DNA of 25,480 nucleotides from a virus. The notes under the pieces were generated by a model that saw only the letters and a list, made by a program, of their open reading frames with translations, had not been told where the DNA came from and made no database searches. The position numbers were made by a program, and so were the translations under genes. The first letter of the stretch is position 1; the number at the start of each line of letters is the position of its first letter. Positions 21,284-25,480 of this stretch are shown here, piece after piece. The DNA is taken from positions 1 to 25,480 of the IMG/VR virus record IMGVR_UViG_3300022602_002686. One strand, given 5' to 3'.

Positions 21284-22066
21284 ATGATATTTATCAACAA
21301 CAAATATACCAAATTCTATTATAGCATCATTTCTAACGCACAATCAAGAGTTTTATCAAAAGAAGTATACACAGAACGTCACCATATTATACCAAAAAGT
21401 TTAGGTGGCAGTAATTCAAAAAATAATTTAGTTAAACTAACTGCTCGAGAACATTTTATATGTCATTTACTCCTTACTAAAATGACCAAAGGCGAAAATA
21501 AAATGAAAATGGCAAAGGCGGCATTTATGTTTGCTACAACGTCGAATAATCAACTCCGTTATAAATTAAACAGCCATTGGTATGAATCTCTGAGATTAAA
21601 ATCATCCGATGCAAGACGTAACGTTCCGTCGCCTTTAAAAGGTATAAAAATAACAGATGCCGAGAGATTAGATCAAATAAAACAATCTATTAAAGAACGA
21701 GAGTTAAAGTATAGCACTGGACAACTATCCCGTGGTAATATGGGAAAGTATGAACGTAGCAAAGAATATATAGAATATCTTCGCGTAGATGTTAAAAATA
21801 GAAAAGGATTCTCAACTAAAGGGCAATCGGCTGAAGCAAGAGAACGGGCCGCTAAAAATATATCAATTGCTAGAAAAGGTCAACCTGCTCACAATAAAGG
21901 TACAGCCCCATCTCGGGTTAGTTGTTTATGTTGTAAGGTAGAAGTTGATATCAGAAACTTTGCTCGATATCACAAGGAATGTAAAACCGCTTTTTCCAAA
22001 TACATTCCGGAGCACGACTTCCATATATTCGAAGGGCAGCGGCGAGCCCATTCACACCGTAATTAA
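21284..22066 (+). CDS. Free-standing HNH endonuclease (probable homing endonuclease)
   Basis: The 260-residue product has an N-terminal HNH domain: ERHHIIPKSLGGSNSKNNLV (31-50) with catalytic His pair H33/H34 and Asn, then LTAREHFICHLLL (52-64) with H57 and H61. The middle has NUMOD3-like short DNA-binding segments (RKGFSTKG, RKGQPAHNKG). The C-terminus has CLCCKVEVDIRNFARYHKEC, a C-x2-C...H-x3-C zinc-finger pattern. This layout is typical of phage homing endonucleases that cut a related phage's genome and spread by repair. It is plus-strand, unlike its neighbours, with its own AAGGA site and late-type promoter motif, as expected for an inserted mobile gene. Confidence 0.85.
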   Translation: MIFINNKYTKFYYSIISNAQSRVLSKEVYTERHHIIPKSLGGSNSKNNLVKLTAREHFICHLLLTKMTKGENKMKMAKAAFMFATTSNNQLRYKLNSHWYESLRLKSSDARRNVPSPLKGIKITDAERLDQIKQSIKERELKYSTGQLSRGNMGKYERSKEYIEYLRVDVKNRKGFSTKGQSAEARERAAKNISIARKGQPAHNKGTAPSRVSCLCCKVEVDIRNFARYHKECKTAFSKYIPEHDFHIFEGQRRAHSHRN

Positions 22067-22084
22067 ACGGATCCTAAGGTGAAT
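22050..22084. terminator. Possible bidirectional hairpin between convergent genes
   Basis: ATTCAC (22050-22055) can pair with GTGAAT (22079-22084), and inside it CCGT (22057-22060) with ACGG (22067-22070) around AATTAA. The stem is interrupted by bulges and lacks a strong U-tract, so termination is uncertain. It lies exactly between the convergent HNH and deaminase genes. Confidence 0.25.
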
Positions 22085-22087
22085 CTC

Positions 22088-22624
22088 TTATTTTGGTATA
22101 CAGTTAGGGACCATATGGTCACCTTTTTTCTTCATACCAACTTGTTTGTAATTTTTCCAACAATCCTCATCTAAGAATGTGTCGGCAAGTTTTTTGCATA
22201 GTTCTTTAAGTTTTGGATTACTTGTTTCTGTACTTGTATCTTCTTCTTGTGTGGGGTCTTTGTAACCGCAATAAACGTGTTTAATGCCGCTATGAGCAAT
22301 TAGATCTTCACAGCTTTCGCCTGAGCGTTCATCCATTGGACGATTGCAAGGACTTAATGTGGTTACTATAATACAATCAGCATCAGCATCGGTACAACGT
22401 TCTAATGCGGCACGCTCGGCATGTACTCGGCGCCCATCTTCGGTCGCATAGTTAACACCATATATGCGTCGACCATCTGGATACACTACACAAGCTCCGA
22501 CCATACCATAAAACTCTGAATCGGACTCTTGGCCGTCAAGAACCATTTCACAGCAACGTGCAAGTATACTATCTAATTCTTCTTGGGGATCAGACTGGGC
22601 TGTAAGGATTTCGTTTATAATCAC
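22088..22624 (-). CDS. Zinc-dependent nucleoside/deoxycytidylate deaminase-like protein with a phage C-terminal module
   Basis: The 178-residue product has the deaminase zinc site HAE (H68-E70) and a PC...C partner (C93 and C105), but with 11 residues between the cysteines instead of the usual 2. The fold strands GACVVYPDGRRIYGVNYAT and CIIVTTLSPC fit the cytidine deaminase superfamily. The N-terminus IINEIL resembles the capsid-targeting-like starts of the next two genes. The last ~25 residues (CWKNYKQVGMKKKGDHMVPN and onward) look like a separate module known from T4-like aquatic phages. The start is GTG at 22624, with AAGG upstream. Its substrate could be dCMP, a free nucleoside or a modified pyrimidine. 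Confidence 0.65.
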   Translation of the reverse strand: MIINEILTAQSDPQEELDSILARCCEMVLDGQESDSEFYGMVGACVVYPDGRRIYGVNYATEDGRRVHAERAALERCTDADADCIIVTTLSPCNRPMDERSGESCEDLIAHSGIKHVYCGYKDPTQEEDTSTETSNPKLKELCKKLADTFLDEDCWKNYKQVGMKKKGDHMVPNCIPK

Positions 22625-22670
22625 TATCGTCGCCTTCTGCTTGTTCTGGCCAAACTGGGTAGTCGTTCAT
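22590..22670 (-). CDS. Possible 26-codon micro-ORF between two genes
   Basis: The stop of the metalloprotease-like gene forms ATGA with an ATG at 22670, the coupling signal used by almost every gene here. That frame gives 26 codons (MNDYPVWPEQAEGDDSDYKR, then NPYSPV) and ends inside the deaminase gene, overlapping its first codons in a different frame. It may be a real tiny gene, a coupling leader for the GTG-started deaminase, or chance. Confidence 0.25.
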   Translation of the reverse strand: MNDYPVWPEQAEGDDSDYKRNPYSPV

Positions 22671-23374
22671 TCTGGATTTGCTTGACTAAAGTTACGCATA
22701 ATAATGCCAGCTTCAGCATTGGCTTCATTTTCTTCTTCACTGCCAGTTTCGCCACTTGTATCATCCAATTGATCTTCACATGCTTGTTTGTAGTGTACAA
22801 GTTCGTGTGCTAGTGTACGTAACGCATCTTTTGGATGGCGTCCTTTTGTCACTAGATAGATGCAACCGTCGTCTGGACTAAAACAACCAAATGTAGTCCC
22901 GTCTGCGCCTGGCACACGGTCGACTACTTTAATTACAGGTAATGTATTGATTCCTAAATGCTCTTTGGCAAACGGCAAAAATGATTTAACAAAATCGTTT
23001 TCGTGTGACTCATACATAATTTCAAATATTTTTGATTCTGCAATCATTAACATGTCTTGCAATTCTTCTACGGATTCGCAATTCCATTTACGTAATGATT
23101 TATTGATACGACTGTTTGGATCGTTCTTAGTCTTAGCCGACGTATTGTGTTTCTTCATGCCCTTCATACGAGCACAGAAACTCTTACGACGCTTGGAAGA
23201 CTTTGACCCTTTTTTAAGTTTACTAGGTTTAGTAGTTACTGCTGTTTGCAATTTGCTACCAGGATGTTCTTTGCGATAACTAGCAACGCCCTTCTTGTTT
23301 AAGCCGCCGTTCTTATTCTTGCCAGATTTTTTCTGCCAAGTTGCGGTTTCAACAATGATCTCTGTTATTTTCAT
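22667..23374 (-). CDS. DUF6321-like plus HExxH metalloprotease-like fusion with a capsid-targeting-like N-terminus
   Basis: The 235-residue protein has three parts. Residues 1-9, MKITEIIVE, resemble the T4 capsid-targeting sequence and end in I-x-E, the prohead-protease consensus. Residues about 14-100 are Lys/Arg-rich with KKSFCARMKGM-like sequence (SFCARMKGMKK) and a closing LRKWNC, as in the DUF6321 family of phage proteins. Residues about 105-235 hold LAHELVHYKQ with the zinc motif H190-E191-x-x-H194, followed by EENEANAEAG, which may supply the third Glu ligand. It could be a packaged basic protein with protease activity, acting in head maturation or after injection. Both gene ends use ATGA overlaps. 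Confidence 0.7.
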   Translation of the reverse strand: MKITEIIVETATWQKKSGKNKNGGLNKKGVASYRKEHPGSKLQTAVTTKPSKLKKGSKSSKRRKSFCARMKGMKKHNTSAKTKNDPNSRINKSLRKWNCESVEELQDMLMIAESKIFEIMYESHENDFVKSFLPFAKEHLGINTLPVIKVVDRVPGADGTTFGCFSPDDGCIYLVTKGRHPKDALRTLAHELVHYKQACEDQLDDTSGETGSEEENEANAEAGIIMRNFSQANPE

Positions 23375-23781
23375 TTTTTCTTAAGTGCAATAGCACCAAC
23401 TTTGCGTGTTGTACTAGAACGATTAATAGTAGGCGATTCTTTGCTGTCGTCATCGGTTAAATTAAGTTGACTTTCTGGTTCGCCGCCATGTGGATCTAAC
23501 CCTAATTGTTTGAATGCAAAATCGATCATATCTTGTTCTGCTTGTGTATAGGTAGTCATTACTGGGTCGCCACTAAGTGCGCCAGCTGCTGGAGTTGTAA
23601 TTTCTGGTGCGCCAGCTAGTGCAAGCCCAAATCGATATTGTTGGTAGAATGAACCGTTACTCTTGTTCATACTCAATGCTGGCAAGGATTTAAGTCCTTT
23701 AATGCCAGCAAACTGGTCTGGTGCTAATTTTTTACCGTCAGCGGCCGGGCTATCTTCTGTAATAATTTCGTTTATTTTCAT
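23371..23781 (-). CDS. Small hypothetical protein with a capsid-targeting-like N-terminus
   Basis: I start this gene at 23781, where the ATG forms ATGA with the Dps stop; a longer reading from 23805 would overlap the Dps gene. The 136-residue product begins MKINEIITED, the same start as the next gene. It then contains QQYRFGLALAGAPEI and a helical AEQDMIDFAFKQLGL segment, ending in a basic tail. QYRFGLA...TYT..E..M..FA..QLG resembles small uncharacterised proteins of T4-like aquatic phages. Function is unknown, and head packaging is inferred only from the N-terminus. Confidence 0.6.
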   Translation of the reverse strand: MKINEIITEDSPAADGKKLAPDQFAGIKGLKSLPALSMNKSNGSFYQQYRFGLALAGAPEITTPAAGALSGDPVMTTYTQAEQDMIDFAFKQLGLDPHGGEPESQLNLTDDDSKESPTINRSSTTRKVGAIALKKK

Positions 23782-24215
23782 TTGCTTGTGGCCCTTAACA
23801 TCCAACTGTGCTTACGGAAAGCATCCATGCGTTCTGCTAGGAAGTTGGAGAAACCATGTTCTCCTTCTGCTTCAGCAACATCGTAAACCTTCTTTAAAAT
23901 AGTAACCATATTATCACTATCTTGCAATAGCTCAGCGACCATTTGTTCTGCTGGCACTACACTCGTTTCATCGTCAATTTGACTCAGTACACTAAAGCGA
24001 CTGTTACTCCCAGGAGCATACGCACCAAGAGCACGAATCTTTTCAGCAAACGGATCAATGGCGCCATACACTTCAGAGTTGATTGTATCAAACAATGCGT
24101 GTAGTTCTTGGAAGTTAATACCTTCCACATTCCAATGAAAGAAAGCCGCTTTCAAATAGAAAGTGTATTGGCTTGCAAACCCAATCTTAGCGGCTTTAAG
24201 TAATTGTTCGTTCAT
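23778..24215 (-). CDS. Dps-type mini-ferritin
   Basis: Dps proteins form 12-subunit shells that bind DNA and oxidise Fe(II) with hydrogen peroxide. This 145-residue protein has the whole ferroxidase ligand set, H27 (FFHWN), H39 and D43 (ELHALFD), and D54 and E58 (DPFAEKI). The spacings of 12, 4, 11 and 4 residues are identical to those in E. coli Dps. The helix with AAFFHWNVEGINFQELH is the family's most conserved stretch. A long basic N-terminal tail is absent, so DNA binding may be weak. It is coupled by ATGA to both neighbours within the head-protein-like group, suggesting a role in DNA protection or iron handling in infection or in the particle. Confidence 0.85.
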   Translation of the reverse strand: MNEQLLKAAKIGFASQYTFYLKAAFFHWNVEGINFQELHALFDTINSEVYGAIDPFAEKIRALGAYAPGSNSRFSVLSQIDDETSVVPAEQMVAELLQDSDNMVTILKKVYDVAEAEGEHGFSNFLAERMDAFRKHSWMLRATSK

Positions 24216-25480
24216 TTTGTTTTGTTAACACTTTCCGATAATTCGTTTACTAAACTAGCAATTTTTGTATTACGTTCACTCTGTAGTTTAGTCCAATAGT
24301 TTGTACTTTCGCCTAACTCTAATTCTTTCTTCTGTTGAGCACGTTTTTTAGCGTAGTCAGTTTGTGGGTTTTTTGGTTGACGGCTAACTGGCTTACCAGC
24401 ATCAACATCACGCTCACGTTGACGACGTTTGGAGTAATCTGTAGCAACTTCCGCCACACCTTGCTCTTTCATTAAGGCACTACCACCGTGATGTTTTTCA
24501 ATGTCTTGTTCTTTACTACTAATAGAATAATCCATAACACCAATAATTTTATCCGCGGCCTGGGCAATTTCACTTTGAACCCAGTCTGGTAAATCTTCGC
24601 CACTACCGATTGCATTATCCAAGTGTGTTATTACTCGTTTCATACTATGCAGTTGATTTTTAACAAAGTCGCCTTCGCCTTGACTATGATTAGCAGGATC
24701 TACATTTTTTAATTCTGTATCTTTAACATTGCCTTTGTATTCTTCCGCCACACCTTGCTCTTTCAAATGCCCTGCGGCTCTTGCTCGAGCTACTATAGCT
24801 TTAGTATCACCTGGAGATTTAACAGAATCAAAATCATAATGTTTATGATATTGTGCCGGTATTGCTTTTTTAAGTTTATCTACCATACCAATAGCAAAGG
24901 ATTGTTTTATATCACCAAAGAAGCCTTCCGCCACACCTTGCTGTCCTTGGACAGGGCTGTCTCTAAGTGCATCTCGATAAAACTCTTTGAAATCTTGTGC
25001 CAATTCTCTTGCTGACCACGCCCAAGTTTGACTGTCCCAATCGTCTGTCATCTCAGCTTCAAGTTTAGTACCCGGGTCTCGACCACGACTAAACCCTATA
25101 CGAACAGTATGTTCAATTTGTTTATTAACCAACTTTGCAAATAGTTTGCCATTGGGATTTGGATTAATTGTTACTTTATATCCGTGTTTTTCAGCAAACT
25201 GTATCGTTGGCTGTAAGAACTGAATTTTAGGATCAACCCCACCGGATATAACCGGAACAGCCTCCGCCACCCCTTGCTTCATACAATGCTTTAATTCTGC
25301 TACAGCTTCTTCATATGAATCGTAGCCAGCTAAATCTTTACCACTAGCGTAATGCTTTATATACCACTGACCAGCACCGGGACTGGATTCACGGTCGATG
25401 CCAACTTCACCTACTGGCTCGCCGTTCTTTTTAAAGACTCGGCGTTGTTGATCTGCATGGCCTTCCGCCACACCTTTGTT
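24212..25480 (-). CDS. Multi-module protein with five QGVAE spacers (5' end beyond the window)
   Basis: The reading frame is open to the right edge, so the true start lies outside. The GTG at 25471 that could be read as a start is an internal Val codon in NKGVAEGHAD. At least 422 residues are visible. Five copies of a (K/E/Q)QGVAE-type peptide separate unlike modules: a QWYIKHYASGKDLAGYDSYE module, a module with KVTINPNPNGKLFAKLVNKQ, a short basic module, a helical DLPDWVQSEIAQAADKI module and a final basic module with repeats of DYSKRR/DYAKKR. VAE and LGE resemble prohead-protease sites. I infer a packaged head protein, possibly a polyprotein; no enzyme motif is seen. Confidence 0.65.
   Translation of the reverse strand, partial: NKGVAEGHADQQRRVFKKNGEPVGEVGIDRESSPGAGQWYIKHYASGKDLAGYDSYEEAVAELKHCMKQGVAEAVPVISGGVDPKIQFLQPTIQFAEKHGYKVTINPNPNGKLFAKLVNKQIEHTVRIGFSRGRDPGTKLEAEMTDDWDSQTWAWSARELAQDFKEFYRDALRDSPVQGQQGVAEGFFGDIKQSFAIGMVDKLKKAIPAQYHKHYDFDSVKSPGDTKAIVARARAAGHLKEQGVAEEYKGNVKDTELKNVDPANHSQGEGDFVKNQLHSMKRVITHLDNAIGSGEDLPDWVQSEIAQAADKIIGVMDYSISSKEQDIEKHHGGSALMKEQGVAEVATDYSKRRQRERDVDAGKPVSRQPKNPQTDYAKKRAQQKKELELGESTNYWTKLQSERNTKIASLVNELSESVNKTK
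24448..24471 (-). repeat. QGVAE-coding repeat, copy 1 (24 bases, identical to copy 2)
   Basis: This encodes (M)KEQGVAE. Its 24 bases are identical to 24742-24765, including third codon positions, which points to recent duplication or recombination rather than protein-level convergence. Confidence 0.75.
24742..24765 (-). repeat. QGVAE-coding repeat, copy 2
   Basis: Identical over 24 bases to copy 1, 294 bases away, in the same frame. It encodes (L)KEQGVAE before the EYKGN module. Confidence 0.75.
24925..24942 (-). repeat. QGVAE-coding repeat, copy 3
   Basis: An 18-base match to copies 1 and 2 (minus strand AGCAAGGTGTGGCGGAAG), encoding QQGVAEG before the FFGDIK module; the flanking bases then diverge. 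Confidence 0.7.
25261..25278 (-). repeat. QGVAE-coding repeat, copy 4 (diverged)
   Basis: Encodes KQGVAEA before the VPVISGG module. It differs from copies 1-3 by two base changes, both leaving QGVAE unchanged. Confidence 0.65.
25461..25480 (-). repeat. QGVAE-coding repeat, copy 5 (cut by window edge)
   Basis: Encodes NKGVAEG before the HADQQ module, with Lys in place of Gln. The repeat is cut by the right edge of the window, so more copies may lie beyond. Confidence 0.6.

Noticed and set aside
22860-23279. 139-codon plus-strand open frame
   Set aside because: Antisense to the HExxH fusion gene, whose motifs and coupled ends are clear; no independent support.
25469-25471. GTG at 25471 as the start of the QGVAE protein
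   Set aside because: It is the Val codon of a QGVAE-type repeat, and the frame stays open to the window edge, so the true start is outside.
1-25480. tRNA genes, CRISPR arrays, integrase or attachment sites
   Set aside because: Scanning by eye found no cloverleaf, no regularly spaced direct repeat outside the QGVAE copies, and no integrase-like product. A tRNA or structure search program would be needed to exclude weak cases.
1-25480. Cyanophage origin
   Set aside because: Small genes and gene order recall marine T4-like phages, but no photosynthesis or other cyanobacterial marker gene is in the window, so the host is left open.

Overview
The window is a dense, almost gap-free piece of a T4-like (myovirus-type) tailed phage genome, probably from an aquatic, uncultured phage. 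The assignment rests on a family B DNA polymerase with the gp43 motif set, a gp45-like sliding clamp two genes downstream, a DsbA-like small protein, NATAAATA-type late-promoter motifs, and N-terminal peptides resembling the T4 capsid-targeting sequence. The host cannot be named: no photosynthesis gene, tRNA or integrase was seen. Nearly all genes lie on the minus strand and are coupled by ATGA or TAATG overlaps. Three plus-strand genes (1748, 19980, 21284) are accessory cargo. No stretch over 300 bases lacks a gene. Layout, in minus-strand transcription order from the right edge. (1) 25480-22088: a partial multi-module protein with five (K/E)QGVAE spacers, a Dps-type ferritin with the exact ferroxidase spacing, two small proteins starting MKINEIITE and MKITEIIVE (the second ends in an HExxH metalloprotease-like domain), and a zinc deaminase with a related start. 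I infer a set of proteins packaged in the capsid. (2) 22066-20603: a free-standing HNH endonuclease (+), a DsbA-like protein, a membrane protein and an SGNH-like gene (+). (3) 19871-15476: DNA polymerase, a methyltransferase and the sliding clamp. The polymerase leader has a near-consensus sigma70 promoter and a 6-bp-stem/8-nt-loop hairpin just upstream of the ribosome binding site, like the gp43 translational operator of T4. (4) 15476-9910: one coupled operon of a radical SAM protein with its SPASM-like cysteine domain at the N-terminus, a sulfotransferase, a tRNA-guanine-transglycosylase/DpdA-like enzyme, a YdcH/DUF465-like coiled coil, an unknown protein, a QueD/PTPS-like protein and a second radical SAM protein. 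(5) 9880-5057: small phage proteins, a MazG-like pyrophosphohydrolase, a glycosyltransferase, a CDGSH iron-sulfur protein and several membrane/coiled-coil proteins. (6) 5060-1748: a GalE-like epimerase, a miniature DegT-type aminotransferase and an SGNH-like protein, converging on a plus-strand adenylate-forming ligase. (7) 1654-1: GTP cyclohydrolase I (FolE), two tandem paralogues, a membrane protein and the start of a probable virion protein. How the genes may work together: FolE, the QueD-like protein and the TGT/DpdA-like enzyme are the first two steps and the insertion step of a 7-deazaguanine pathway. This suggests that the phage modifies guanine in its own DNA, or possibly in RNA. QueC and a recognisable QueE are not in the window. 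The epimerase, aminotransferase, ligase, SGNH, glycosyltransferase and sulfotransferase genes suggest synthesis or decoration of a surface glycan. The Dps, metalloprotease, deaminase and QGVAE protein suggest an internal head-protein module processed by a prohead protease.
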